From contig NZ_JAHUWN010000003.1 of assembly GCF_019219025.1 (NCBI RefSeq), positions 124,001 through 188,000 of the forward strand: DNA of 64,000 nt, read 5' to 3'. This document shows positions 6,874-15,496 of this stretch, in pieces; position 1 is the stretch's first letter, and the number at the start of each line of letters is the position of its first letter. This DNA comes from Bacillus sp. sid0103 (GTDB lineage: Bacteria; Bacillota; Bacilli; Bacillales_B; DSM-18226). The notes under the pieces are model-generated. The model was not told the DNA's origin. It searched no databases and saw nothing but the letters and a program-made list of their open reading frames with translations. Position numbers and translations under genes: made by a program.

Positions 6874-7628
6874 ATTTTCCCTTCTATCCTTAATCGAATA
6901 TTTACAAAGTTATAGGCTGGCCATGGACCAGAATATTTAAATTCCACTTTTTCCTTCCATAATTCATATAAATCATTAACACGTTGGTCAAATGCATCTT
7001 CCTTCTCACGATCTATTAAAAAGGCAGCATTTAAGAGAATCTTTCCTGGTATCGTGTTATTTTGCTTACCTGCTTCGGCCAGCTCCAGTAAAGGGTTATA
7101 TATTTCCTTCTCCACTTCCCTCTCTAGCTGTAGAACAAAATTTTGCGCCATCTCCCCTAATTGGATTTGATCATAGAATGATGCGGGATTGGAAATATCT
7201 TTTTTCCCCGTTTTCCACTCACTTAAAACGGGATCATTTAGCATTTCCTGGTCGATCCAGTCTTGTTTTACAACAACTTTCAATCCTACCTCGATTTTGT
7301 TTTCTAAATGAGAAAACAATTTTTCAAATTCATCATGCATGTGTTTCGTTATGAGCTGAACATCCTGCTCGGAATGAAAGACATTTCCAAAGCTCATCGG
7401 GATTACACTATATTCCTTCATGATTCTTGAAATAGTTTGCTGATGGGCAAATAAGTTACTGCGCTCTGGCAAAACCTCTCCCTTTACCTTTGATACCACC
7501 ATGGCAACATTTTGATAGTGAATCGTATACACTTCATTTTCCTGCCCATTTATGTTGACCTTGTCGAATTTCCTAGTTTCTTTTTCCCGGATGGCACAAA
7601 AAACATATACTCCACTTTTTTTTGGCAT
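6870..7628 (-). CDS. gvpF: Gas vesicle protein GvpF (GvpL/GvpF family)
   Basis: 252 residues. An N-terminal G-V-Y-V-F-C-A-I strand, H-Q-Q-T-I-S-R-I-M-K-E-Y-S-V-I-P-M-S-F-G, and the C-terminal S-G-P-W-P-A-Y-N-F signature mark the GvpL/F family; position directly after gvpN makes it GvpF. Known GvpF binds the shell protein and lies at the gas-facing side or acts as chaperone. The start at 7628 (MPKKSGVYVF) follows gvpN by two bases and has GGAAAGAG-type ribosome pairing; a longer frame to 7736 only reads across the end of gvpN. Confidence 0.92.
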   Translation of the reverse strand: MPKKSGVYVFCAIREKETRKFDKVNINGQENEVYTIHYQNVAMVVSKVKGEVLPERSNLFAHQQTISRIMKEYSVIPMSFGNVFHSEQDVQLITKHMHDEFEKLFSHLENKIEVGLKVVVKQDWIDQEMLNDPVLSEWKTGKKDISNPASFYDQIQLGEMAQNFVLQLEREVEKEIYNPLLELAEAGKQNNTIPGKILLNAAFLIDREKEDAFDQRVNDLYELWKEKVEFKYSGPWPAYNFVNIRLRIEGKI

Positions 7629-7630
7629 TA

Positions 7631-8530
7631 CTACTCTTCCTTTCTCCGCATTTCCTGCAAAATTAGCTCCTGGACAGCGCTGCGACTTAGTTCTGGAGAA
7701 ATTTGTTTGACCGGTCTTGTTAATACATCCAAACATAGCGCTTGATATTTTTTATTATCGTAAGTAATCGGGATGTTCCCCTTTTTTGCAACGGTTGCAA
7801 TCATTAATGATGCTCGTAGACTCGGGCAAAACCCCTTACCAAATGCTCTTAAATTTGAAACTAACCTCACTATTTCCTGAGCTTCCTGTTTGTTTATGCC
7901 TGCCTTCAAATGTAGAATTTCGATTTCTGTTTTGGTATCACAGCAATCTAAACTAATCGTAATCAATCGATCCATAAGTGCATCCTGGGTATGAAAAGTT
8001 CCAGCATATTCATCAGGATTGCTTGTAAAAATCATTGAAAAGTCAGGATGGCATTTGATGAAAGTTTCTTTCCCTTTCCCATAGACAGGGAGAACCTTTT
8101 CCTCTAACAATGATAAAAATATATTATTCGCATCTGGGCGGGAACGTGAAAACTCATCATAAATAACTACATGTCCATTCTTGACTGCCTCAGTGAGCTG
8201 ACCATTTACCCATAACGGTCTTATTTGTTGTTCACTTTTGTAAACAGTATGGATATAATTATCAATAATTTCCTTCTTGCTTATCCCATGGTATTGACCT
8301 AACAAATCTTTGTTCGACAATTCATGATGACCGCGAATAATCGTCACAGGCCTGTTAAATTGTGTGGCAATATATAGTGCTAGGCTAGTTTTTCCAACAC
8401 CAGATGGTCCAACAAAATGGACAGAGTATCCTGCTTGCATATATTGAATTGTTCTTGTGATGATGTCTTCAAAAAATGCAGTTTTCACAAATCCACCTGT
8501 TTCATCTTCCTTGTTTGACTGATTCAACAT
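7631..8530 (-). CDS. gvpN: Gas vesicle AAA+ ATPase GvpN (MoxR-like)
   Basis: 299 residues. Walker A G-P-S-G-V-G-K-T-S is at about residues 41-49, Walker B H-V-V-I-Y-D-E-F-S at about 117-125, a sensor-1 segment M-I-F-T-S-N-P-D-E-Y and an arginine-finger region A-L-M-D-R-L follow. GvpN is the MoxR-type ATPase of gas-vesicle operons, needed for growth of bicones into full cylinders. It is the second gene of the operon, 80 bases after gvpA, with AGGAGGAAAC before the ATG. Confidence 0.95.
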   Translation of the reverse strand: MLNQSNKEDETGGFVKTAFFEDIITRTIQYMQAGYSVHFVGPSGVGKTSLALYIATQFNRPVTIIRGHHELSNKDLLGQYHGISKKEIIDNYIHTVYKSEQQIRPLWVNGQLTEAVKNGHVVIYDEFSRSRPDANNIFLSLLEEKVLPVYGKGKETFIKCHPDFSMIFTSNPDEYAGTFHTQDALMDRLITISLDCCDTKTEIEILHLKAGINKQEAQEIVRLVSNLRAFGKGFCPSLRASLMIATVAKKGNIPITYDNKKYQALCLDVLTRPVKQISPELSRSAVQELILQEMRRKEE

Positions 8531-8555
8531 GTTTCCTCCTGCTCATTGATTATTT

Positions 8556-8596
8556 TTTCAGCAGAGGAGCCAAGGCTTAGAACTGCCTTGGCTCTT
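8556..8596 (-). promoter_or_regulatory. Hairpin between gvpA and gvpN, possible attenuator
   Basis: An inverted repeat (AGAGGAGCCAAGGC / GCCTTGGCTCTTCC, with a short loop) follows the gvpA stop. On the minus strand it is followed by TGAAAAAAT rather than a strong T run, so it could allow partial read-through or stabilise gvpA mRNA. Inferred role only. Confidence 0.55.
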
Positions 8597-8610
8597 CCTT
8601 TACAAACTAT

Positions 8611-8859
8611 TTATAACGCAGCTTCTAATCCAGATTCGTCTCCAAGATGATGTTTATCATGTTTAAGGAGCCCTACCGCTTCTGCATATCTTAACCATGT
8701 ATCTACACTGGCAATGACAATACGCGCATCGATTGTAAGCAGTTCAATACCAACTAACGAAACACGAGCCCATAGGTCAATAACCACACCTTTATCCAAA
8801 ATACGGTCAATTACTTCAGCTAGACTTGAAGAGTCCACACTCTTTTGAATGGCAGCCAT
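8611..8859 (-). CDS. gvpA: Major gas vesicle shell protein GvpA
   Basis: 82 residues with the canonical shell sequence [19 protein letters not shown], then [16 protein letters not shown] and [16 protein letters not shown]. It forms the ribbed wall of the vesicle and is expected to be the most abundant product. Only one copy is present, whereas B. megaterium carries gvpA and gvpB. The ribosome site AAGGAGGGG is ideal. The short linker to gvpN (80 bases, containing an inverted AGCCAAGGC-type hairpin near 8558-8593) may attenuate read-through so that shell protein exceeds the accessory proteins. Confidence 0.96.
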   Translation of the reverse strand: MAAIQKSVDSSSLAEVIDRILDKGVVIDLWARVSLVGIELLTIDARIVIASVDTWLRYAEAVGLLKHDKHHLGDESGLEAAL

Positions 8860-9077
8860 GTTAATCCCCTCCTTCCATTAGCAGTAACAAAGGGAATCTA
8901 TTTAGATTATTCACCATTTGTTCCACAGGTGATGGATTGATCTACCTCTTCATTACTGCAAATATTCTTCGTAAAGAACGAATTACAATAGTATATGAGA
9001 TAACAATATTCTTGGAATGGACAAGTGCTCTATTTGCGAGTCTCATATCCATTTAACTAAAATTGAGGATTTAAACC

Positions 9078-9113
9078 AAAAAAAGCCAATGTCCACCCGG
9101 GGAGGACATTGGC
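9078..9113 (-). terminator. Terminator downstream of hutG
   Basis: Ten-base stem GCCAATGTCC/GGACATTGGC at 9085-9113 with a GC-rich loop, followed on the minus strand by seven T. It sits about 90 bases beyond the hutG stop and also insulates gvpA from the hut operon. Confidence 0.85.
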
Positions 9114-9115
9114 TC

Positions 9116-9145
9116 AAAAGTGTCTTTTTGTGGTGCCTGACACCA
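9116..9145. repeat. Dispersed 30-bp repeat with GGTGCCTGACACC core
   Basis: The 30 bases here are an exact reverse complement of 16346-16375. The core GGTGCCTGACACC (inverted arms GGTG/CACC) also occurs at 16457-16469 and 23858-23870. All copies are intergenic. Confidence 0.8.
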
Positions 9146-9202
9146 ATCTAGTATTATTGTTGATGGGACTTTTTCCCAACTAACGAAACTATCATTCATT
9201 AT

Positions 9203-10198
9203 TTATCTCAGCATTACCCCAGTTAAAAAGGTTAAAAAAACGTGCGTGCCGAGTTTGACTGTTGGCTGTACTTGAGTATCTTTTAGTGGATCAAGGCAGA
9301 CGATGTCCATGGCTTTGACCTTTGGATGACGTCCGGCAACCAGGACTCCTTCGAGCAGTTCCTCTGTTGTCATGCCACCCGGTGTCGAGGCTGGTACTCC
9401 TGGGGCATAGGCGACATCAAGCACATCCATATCGACTGTTAAATAAATGGTATCAACCTTTGCTTCCAACTCTTCTAAACATGCTGCAACCGTCTCTTCA
9501 ATCCCCTTTTTCCTGGTTTCCCGCAGCGTGAAATAATTGACCCCTTGTTCATCGGCATACTTCTTTAAGTCTTTTGTGTTAAAGAATCCATGCAAGCCAA
9601 TGTTGTACATATTGCTGCCTTCGACCACACCGCTTTCAATCAGATTTCGCATCGGTGTCCCATTAGACGGGCCATTATCGGACATATCTCGTAAATCAAA
9701 GTGGGTATCAAACTGGAGAATCCCAATTTTCCCCTCTGGTTTTGCTTGCTTCAAACCTTTGACCATCATCGCTGTTATCGAATGATCTCCGCCAATTGCA
9801 CAAACTTTGGAAGTACGAAAATGCTGATGGAGAGCAGCAGACGCAGCAATGATATTGTCATGGCAGCGGCGGATATCGGTAACATGCATGGGTACATCAC
9901 CTGCATCCAGCGCTGTCATGTCCAACAAATCGATATCCTCGTCTAGGTTATAGGTAGTGAAACCCTTCCAAGCGCGTCGGAATGCCTCAGGAAATTCAGA
10001 GGCACCTGAAGCGCTAATCGATGAGCGAGACAGTGGAACACCAACAATGACAAAATCGGCGTCCTTGCTTTTTTCAGGGTCAGAGCCAGCTGTCAGCGGC
10101 TGAATCCACTCATGCACCTTCACAACTTCTGCCCCATCATCTGGTCTTACCCATGTAAAATTAGGAGGATTCAGATTAGGATAGAGAAAACTCTTCAA
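9203..10198 (-). CDS. hutG: Formimidoylglutamase HutG (arginase/agmatinase family)
   Basis: 331 residues of the ureohydrolase fold. Manganese-ligand motifs are visible: I-G-G-D-H-S-I-T, F-D-T-H-F-D-L-R-D and V-D-M-D-V-L-D, plus A-P-G-V-P-A-S-T-P-G-G. In the histidine-utilisation pathway it hydrolyses N-formimidoyl-L-glutamate to glutamate and formamide. The start is TTG at 10198, overlapping the hutI end by 23 bases, which implies translational coupling. Family assignment from sequence is firm; the substrate is deduced from its place behind hutU and hutI. Followed by a strong terminator. Confidence 0.92.
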   Translation of the reverse strand: MKSFLYPNLNPPNFTWVRPDDGAEVVKVHEWIQPLTAGSDPEKSKDADFVIVGVPLSRSSISASGASEFPEAFRRAWKGFTTYNLDEDIDLLDMTALDAGDVPMHVTDIRRCHDNIIAASAALHQHFRTSKVCAIGGDHSITAMMVKGLKQAKPEGKIGILQFDTHFDLRDMSDNGPSNGTPMRNLIESGVVEGSNMYNIGLHGFFNTKDLKKYADEQGVNYFTLRETRKKGIEETVAACLEELEAKVDTIYLTVDMDVLDVAYAPGVPASTPGGMTTEELLEGVLVAGRHPKVKAMDIVCLDPLKDTQVQPTVKLGTHVFLTFLTGVMLR

Positions 10199-11471
10199 CT
10201 ACCTGACCTCCCCTGACAACCACCCTGCCATTTTTCACAACAGTTTCAGTATGATTCACTCCATACGAGTATTGCAGTTTCATATAATTCCCAATATTAA
10301 AAATCGTGACGTCCCCTTTTTTGCCAACCTCTAAGCTGCCGATTTCACGTCCGCGATTAATCGCATGTGCAGCATTTATCGTCGTTGCCGTAATGACCTC
10401 TGCAGGGGTCATCCCCATTTTTAGACAGCCTAGATTCATAATGAATGGCAGCGATACGGTTGGTGATGAGCCAGGATTACAATCTGTCGACAGGGCTACC
10501 GGTACACCTAAATCGACCATTTTACGGCCATTTGCCGATTCCGCCATTAAAAAGTAAGCCGTTCCTGGTAGTAACACACCGACTACCCCTTTTTCAGCCA
10601 TAGCTTTCATACCCTTTTCAGATGCCTTTAATAAATGATCCGCCGAAATGGCGCCCACCTCGGCAGCCAGCTCCGCTCCTTCATAAGGCTCTATTTCATC
10701 TGCATGGATCTTTGGAATCAAGCCATAGCGTCGACCTGCTTCAAGAATCATCTTCGATTGCTCCGGTGTAAACACACCATGTTCACAAAAGACGTCATTG
10801 AATTCGGCCAGATCAAGCTCTGCCACCTTTGGAATCATTTCATCAATCAACAAGCGAACAAACTCATCTGGATTTTGTTTGTACTCATTTGGGACAGCGT
10901 GAGCACCCATAAATGTTGATACCACATCGATGACATGCTTCTCGTTGAGCTGTTTTGCTACCTCAAGCTGCTTTAGTTCGGTTTCCCATTCCATCCCATA
11001 GCCGCTTTTCGCTTCCACGGTTGTAACTCCATGACGCAAGAATTGATTTAATCGCTCATAGCTTTCTTGAAAAAGCTCTTCATGTGTCGCAGACTGTGTC
11101 CGTCTAGTCGTTGCATAGATACCGCCGCCGCTATTCATGATTTCCATATAGGTAGCACCTTGCAGGCGCATATTAAACTCATTTTCTCTGCTTCCTGCAA
11201 AAACAAGATGGGTATGCGGATCAACAAGTCCTGGTGTAACCAGCTTCCCACTCGCGTCCACTACCTCAGCTTCACTCAAACGCTCGGCATATTTTCGGGC
11301 AAGTTCTTCATCGGTTCCTACCGCTTGAATCAATCCTTCCTCAATCCAAACACTACCATTCTCAATAATTCCAAGCTCAGACATCGCGCCCTTTACAAGG
11401 GGAGCAACAGAACTCCCCTGTAACGTCACGAGCTGAGAAGCATTTCGGATAAAAATTGGTGCACTCATCAC
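10176..11471 (-). CDS. hutI: Imidazolonepropionase HutI
   Basis: 431 residues, amidohydrolase fold with the metal site D-P-H-T-H-L-V-F-A-G, a later H-A-D-E-I motif, and S-T-D-C-N-P-G-S. Hydrolyses 4-imidazolone-5-propanoate to N-formimidoylglutamate, the third step of histidine degradation. The start is either GTG 11471 or the adjacent ATG 11468; the GAGAGGAT ribosome site fits both. 18 bases separate it from hutU. Confidence 0.95.
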   Translation of the reverse strand: MMSAPIFIRNASQLVTLQGSSVAPLVKGAMSELGIIENGSVWIEEGLIQAVGTDEELARKYAERLSEAEVVDASGKLVTPGLVDPHTHLVFAGSRENEFNMRLQGATYMEIMNSGGGIYATTRRTQSATHEELFQESYERLNQFLRHGVTTVEAKSGYGMEWETELKQLEVAKQLNEKHVIDVVSTFMGAHAVPNEYKQNPDEFVRLLIDEMIPKVAELDLAEFNDVFCEHGVFTPEQSKMILEAGRRYGLIPKIHADEIEPYEGAELAAEVGAISADHLLKASEKGMKAMAEKGVVGVLLPGTAYFLMAESANGRKMVDLGVPVALSTDCNPGSSPTVSLPFIMNLGCLKMGMTPAEVITATTINAAHAINRGREIGSLEVGKKGDVTIFNIGNYMKLQYSYGVNHTETVVKNGRVVVRGGQVVEEFSLS

Positions 11472-11489
11472 TCTACCATCCTCTCAGTC

Positions 11490-13163
11490 TTAGTCTTGTT
11501 GCAGCATTGGCATTTTGATGCCTTTTTCTTTTGCTGTTTTAATCGCAATCTCATATCCTGCATCGGCATGACGGACTACACCCATGCCAGGGTCCGTTGT
11601 TAAAACACGTTCTAATCGTACTTCTGCATCCTTCGTCCCATCCGCAACAATAACCATTCCGGAATGCTGAGAATACCCCATGCCAACGCCGCCGCCATGG
11701 TGTAATGAAACCCAGCTCGCACCGCCTACAGCATTAATCATCGCATTTAAAATCGGCCAGTCAGAAACAGCATCGCTTCCATCTCTCATCGCTTCAGTTT
11801 CACGGTTTGGTGAAGCAACAGAGCCGGCATCTAAATGGTCCCGGCCAATGACGATTGGTGCGGAAACTTCTCCAGAGGCGACCATATCATTGATAATCTT
11901 ACCAAAACGTGCACGGTCACCGTATCCTAGCCAGCAAATCCGGGCTGGAAGTCCTTGGAAGCTGATTTTTTCCTGCGCCATTTTCACCCATTTGCAGAGA
12001 TGCTCATCATCCTTGAATTCTCGAAGCAAGGCTTCATCGATTTTCCGAATATCTTCCGGATCACCAGAAAGTGCCGCCCAGCGGAATGGACCTTTTCCTT
12101 CGCAGAATAATGGCCGAATGTACGCTGGAACGAATCCAGGGAAATCAAATGCATTTTCCACACCCTCATCCTTTGCAACCTGGCGAATGTTATTACCGTA
12201 ATCAAAGGTCACCGCACCTTTATCTTGCATTTGAAGCATCGCCTTCACATGCAACGCCATGCTTTGCTTTGAAAGGTTCACATATTTTGCTGGGTCTGCT
12301 TTCCTCAGTGCCGCAGCTTCTTCTAAGGAAAACCCAATTGGTACATATCCATTTAATGGATCATGGGCTGACGTTTGGTCTGTTAATACATCTGGATTAA
12401 AGCCTTTTTCAATCATCAATGGCAAGATTTCTGCAGCATTGCCTAGTAATCCAATGGATAAGGCCTTGCCTTCGATTTTTGCCTCCTGCGCTAATTTCAA
12501 TGCTTCATCTAAATCCTTAGTTTTCACATCAAGATAAGCCGTTTCGATTCGACGGTCAATTCTTGTCTCATCCACATCGATCGCCAAGCAGACCCCATCG
12601 TTCATCGTTACTGCCAATGGCTGGGCGCCACCCATTCCGCCAAGGCCGGCAGTCAGTGTAATCGTGTGTTTTAATGTACCGCCGTAAGCTTGGCGAGCAA
12701 GTTCAGCAAACGTTTCATAGGTTCCTTGCACAATTCCTTGGCTGCCGATATAGATCCAGCTGCCAGCAGTCATTTGCCCGTACATCATTAAGCCCTTTTT
12801 ATCTAACTCATGGAAATGCTCCCAATTTGCCCAAGCTGGAACTAGATTGGAGTTGGCTAGAAGCACGCGCGGAGCATCCTTATGCGATTTCCAAACAGCC
12901 ACAGGTTTACCAGATTGAATCAATAAGGTTTCATCATTCTCCAATTCTAGCAATGTTTTCACAATTGCATCATACGACTCCCAGTTCCGAGCGGCCTTGC
13001 CAATCCCGCCGTAAACGACTAGATCCTCTGGTCTTTCGGCCACTTCTTGATCCAGGTTATTCATCAACATACGCAAGGCAGCCTCTTGAATCCAGCCTTT
13101 CGCATGTAATTGTGTTCCTTTATAATTTTTTACCACTCTTGATTTCGCCGTGTTCGTTTCCAT
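11490..13163 (-). CDS. hutU: Urocanate hydratase HutU
   Basis: About 557 residues, the normal family length. Starts [16 protein letters not shown]; contains the NAD-binding [15 protein letters not shown] segment ([12 protein letters not shown]), the conserved [12 protein letters not shown] and the C-terminal [13 protein letters not shown]. Converts urocanate to imidazolonepropionate. ATG 13163 is favoured over GTG 13172 because AAAAGGGAG is eight bases upstream. It is the first gene of the operon; hutH (histidine ammonia-lyase), which usually precedes it, is absent here. Confidence 0.96.
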   Translation of the reverse strand: METNTAKSRVVKNYKGTQLHAKGWIQEAALRMLMNNLDQEVAERPEDLVVYGGIGKAARNWESYDAIVKTLLELENDETLLIQSGKPVAVWKSHKDAPRVLLANSNLVPAWANWEHFHELDKKGLMMYGQMTAGSWIYIGSQGIVQGTYETFAELARQAYGGTLKHTITLTAGLGGMGGAQPLAVTMNDGVCLAIDVDETRIDRRIETAYLDVKTKDLDEALKLAQEAKIEGKALSIGLLGNAAEILPLMIEKGFNPDVLTDQTSAHDPLNGYVPIGFSLEEAAALRKADPAKYVNLSKQSMALHVKAMLQMQDKGAVTFDYGNNIRQVAKDEGVENAFDFPGFVPAYIRPLFCEGKGPFRWAALSGDPEDIRKIDEALLREFKDDEHLCKWVKMAQEKISFQGLPARICWLGYGDRARFGKIINDMVASGEVSAPIVIGRDHLDAGSVASPNRETEAMRDGSDAVSDWPILNAMINAVGGASWVSLHHGGGVGMGYSQHSGMVIVADGTKDAEVRLERVLTTDPGMGVVRHADAGYEIAIKTAKEKGIKMPMLQQD

Positions 13164-13340
13164 CCATTCCACTCCCTTTTCATTGTTAATCTATTTTTAT
13201 TATAAAAAGAAAATCTTCTGAAAAATACGAATGGAACATTAGAAAAGATATAAAATGAATAGGTATTAAAAAAGAATATTTAGGTTGTCCGAGGAATTAA
13301 TAGTAATTTTTTTAGAAAAAAGCTAATTTTTTTAGACTAC

Positions 13341-13367
13341 AAAAAAAGCTCAGTGTTTAGACTGAGC
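13341..13367 (-). terminator. Terminator of the YesN-like regulator gene
   Basis: GCTCAGT/ACTGAGC stem on the minus strand followed by seven T; the loop overlaps the stop codon at 13357-13359. It separates the regulator from hutU transcription. Confidence 0.75.
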
Positions 13368-14856
13368 CTTTCATATCCACTTTCGTCATTCGATATTTTC
13401 TAGGTGTAACCCCTGTTACTTCCTTAAACATTCGGCTAAAATAATTAGAATTTTGATAGCCAATCTCAGTTGAAATTTCTTTAATTGGCTTATTGGTTTC
13501 AATAAGTAACCGTTTCGCTTCCTTCATTCTTATCGATGTAAGTAATTCCGTAAAGCTAGAGCCTGTTTTCGACATCAGCAAATGGCTGAAATAAGATGAA
13601 TTTCGGTCCACATAATACGCCACATCCTCAAGCCTGAGATGACGATTGGAAAAATTAGCTTCGATATAAGCGAGCCCTCGTTCAATTGGATCCTGTTTGG
13701 AAATTCTCACACTGTTTTGTGCGCCGATAAATAGTTTTTGAATATATAAAATCAGATTTTGAACAGTTCGGTATAAGACTTTATCATACAAAATCGAATT
13801 GAAAATATAGCGGTATTCCTGTTCATAGGTTTCATTTTCATCTAAGTAATAAGTCTTCATATATCTTCTTACCTGTGCGAGGATACTCGTCAGTCTGATT
13901 CTGACCAACCCTGGGTCAGGATAAGGATCGTTCATTTGCAAAAATTCATCATACAGCCACATCTTTATTTTTTCTAAATCAACGTTTGTCAGCATGTCAA
14001 CCCAGGTTCGTTGTTCAGGGGGAGCTAAGAAAGGATCCATATGTACCCAATCAGGCGAGTACCTAAATTCAACGACTTGACGGTACCCTTTATAATAGGT
14101 CAACTCCAGCATTTTCCTGGTTTGGAGGTATTTTTGATTCAGTGTAATCGATGATGAATGTCCTTTATGCACCACGACTGCAAGCGGCTCGGAAAATTCC
14201 TCCTCCCACTTTCTCAAGGCTTTTTGACACTGTTCCGTGAGTTGCTGACCCGTTTCTTTAAATAAAACCACGACCATATCATCCAATGCGAAAATGCCGT
14301 GGGCATCTTTAAACGGATATTCTGCTAAGAAAGAATGCAAAGTCCTGATGACGCGGCTACTCTCTGTTTGAAAAGCAGCTAGATGGTAATTTTCTGCTGC
14401 CACAGTTTGTGAGATCAACAATGCCTCATAGGAAATATCTTTGTAGACAGGAGAGTGACGAGTACCTATTGCCTGGCTTTTGGCTTTCTGTTTTCGTAAA
14501 GCTTTTTGGAAGGCTGTTTTCACTTTGGTTGCAGAAAAAGGCTTAATCATTAAATCTAACGCTTGCATATCGATGGCAAGGCGTGCTTTTTCGAAGGTTC
14601 CTTCAGCGGACGTTAATAGTAAAATCGGATCATAGATTTGCATCAGATCACGAAAGTTTGACCAATCTTCCTTGGAAATCATATCAAGCTCTAGTAAGAC
14701 AACATCTGGTTTCTCCTGTTCAAACCAAACAACAAATTCCTGATAAGTTGAAGCTAGCAATATTTTTGTAACTGGGATGGAGGATGTTTTCAATAACCAT
14801 TTTAATCCCTCACGTTCGTTTAAATCACGATCGGCAATCAGCCACTTTCCTTCCAT
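13357..14856 (-). CDS. YesN-like AraC-family regulator with degenerate receiver domain
   Basis: 499 residues. Residues 3-115 form a receiver-like domain, the middle (about 130-380) is a linker, and residues about 400-495 hold an AraC-type double helix-turn-helix with the signature Y-Q-N-S-N-Y-F-S-R-M-F-K and G-V-T-P-R-K-Y-R. The receiver keeps the lysine (K105 in M-I-K-P-F) and D9, but the usual phosphoacceptor aspartate is E56 (V-V-L-L-E-L-D) and the second acidic residue is R10. Start 14856 was chosen for its AGAGGGA ribosome site. No sensor kinase is adjacent. It lies upstream of hutU on the same strand, so it could control hut genes, but this is only a positional guess. Confidence 0.85.
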   Translation of the reverse strand: MEGKWLIADRDLNEREGLKWLLKTSSIPVTKILLASTYQEFVVWFEQEKPDVVLLELDMISKEDWSNFRDLMQIYDPILLLTSAEGTFEKARLAIDMQALDLMIKPFSATKVKTAFQKALRKQKAKSQAIGTRHSPVYKDISYEALLISQTVAAENYHLAAFQTESSRVIRTLHSFLAEYPFKDAHGIFALDDMVVVLFKETGQQLTEQCQKALRKWEEEFSEPLAVVVHKGHSSSITLNQKYLQTRKMLELTYYKGYRQVVEFRYSPDWVHMDPFLAPPEQRTWVDMLTNVDLEKIKMWLYDEFLQMNDPYPDPGLVRIRLTSILAQVRRYMKTYYLDENETYEQEYRYIFNSILYDKVLYRTVQNLILYIQKLFIGAQNSVRISKQDPIERGLAYIEANFSNRHLRLEDVAYYVDRNSSYFSHLLMSKTGSSFTELLTSIRMKEAKRLLIETNKPIKEISTEIGYQNSNYFSRMFKEVTGVTPRKYRMTKVDMKGSV

Positions 14857-15030
14857 CGTCGTATCCCTCTTTCTTTCGATGCTCTTAGTAAAAGTATACA
14901 TGGTTCACCATTCCACGAAAACCACTTTTATTTTCTGTGTTAGCCATTTATATCTATATAGTATGTTTGATATCGATGCCAAGATGTCGATACTAAAAGG
15001 TAATGGAATTTAGAAAAGGAGGAATAAATC

Positions 15031-15402
15031 CTGTTATCGACAACGTTGACATTTTCAAAACAAGTGGACGCATCCCTGCTTCACTTACCTTTTATCAAAA
15101 AAAAGCACGATTCTCATTACCAATTGATTATTGCCCATACTGATTCTGTCATTAGTGATATCTTCATCAATGACAATGAATTGACGTTACAGTATTCAAG
15201 TGAGCTGTTGTTGGCGGATTATATGCTGATTCATAAGTTAATCATGCAAATCCAAGACGGAAATCCTGCCGTAATTGATGACTCGAATAGTTTTTTAGGA
15301 TATTTAGCAAATGGAGAACCAGCCTATATCATCAAAAACTGGGGACCTTGGCTTGAGTACCTAAACAGTTCCAAGAAAAATTGTCAGGACGCATCGAGGT
15401 GA
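15031..15402 (+). CDS. Uncharacterised 123-residue protein, probable CTG start
   Basis: No family recognised. The readable part starts L-S-T-T-L-T-F-S-K-Q-V-D-A-S-L-L and is soluble, with mixed alpha/beta character (Y-Q-L-I-I-A-H-T-D-S-V-I-S-D-I-F-I) and a W-G-P-W motif near the end. An excellent ribosome site (AAAAGGAGGA) is eight bases before an in-frame CTG at 15031, with a stop at 15025; the next standard start, TTG 15046, is 23 bases away. The stop is followed within four bases by the start of the MinD/ParA-like stump, so the two were once a translationally linked pair. Promoter and partner gene are damaged or unclear. Confidence 0.55.
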   Translation: MLSTTLTFSKQVDASLLHLPFIKKKHDSHYQLIIAHTDSVISDIFINDNELTLQYSSELLLADYMLIHKLIMQIQDGNPAVIDDSNSFLGYLANGEPAYIIKNWGPWLEYLNSSKKNCQDASR

Positions 15403-15406
15403 TGAC

Positions 15407-15496
15407 ATGTTAACTGGAAAGATTATTTCTGTTATTTCCGGAAAAGGCGGCGTTGGTAAATCCACTGTGTCGGCGGGCGAAGTGTCCATGAGGTGA
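15407..15496 (+). pseudogene. Truncated MinD/ParA-type P-loop ATPase (N-terminal stump)
   Basis: A 29-residue reading frame, I-I-S-V-I-S-G-K-G-G-V-G-K-S-T-V-S, then stop. The deviant Walker A motif K-G-G-V-G-K-S-T after a beta strand is diagnostic of SIMIBI ATPases (MinD, Mrp, ParA, FlhG), which are normally 250 residues or longer. Family resemblance stops at about 15473, where sequence belonging to the oppositely oriented membrane-protein gene begins. This looks like a deletion or rearrangement end-point. The exact original family cannot be determined. Confidence 0.65.

Larger units (their letters stand above)
8860..9202. other. Intergenic region upstream of gvpA: long leader, hut terminator and a dispersed repeat
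   Basis: No gene is seen. It should hold the gvpA promoter (minus strand), but I could not find a convincing -35/-10 pair. It also contains the terminator of the hut operon (9078-9113) and one copy of a 30-base dispersed repeat (9116-9145). Confidence 0.5.

Noticed and set aside
8860..9076. Sigma-B or sigma-54 promoter for gvpA
   Set aside because: No match to the respective consensus could be found with confidence on the minus strand.
11680..12201. 173-residue plus-strand frame inside hutU
   Set aside because: Shadow of the conserved hutU coding sequence with no start signal.
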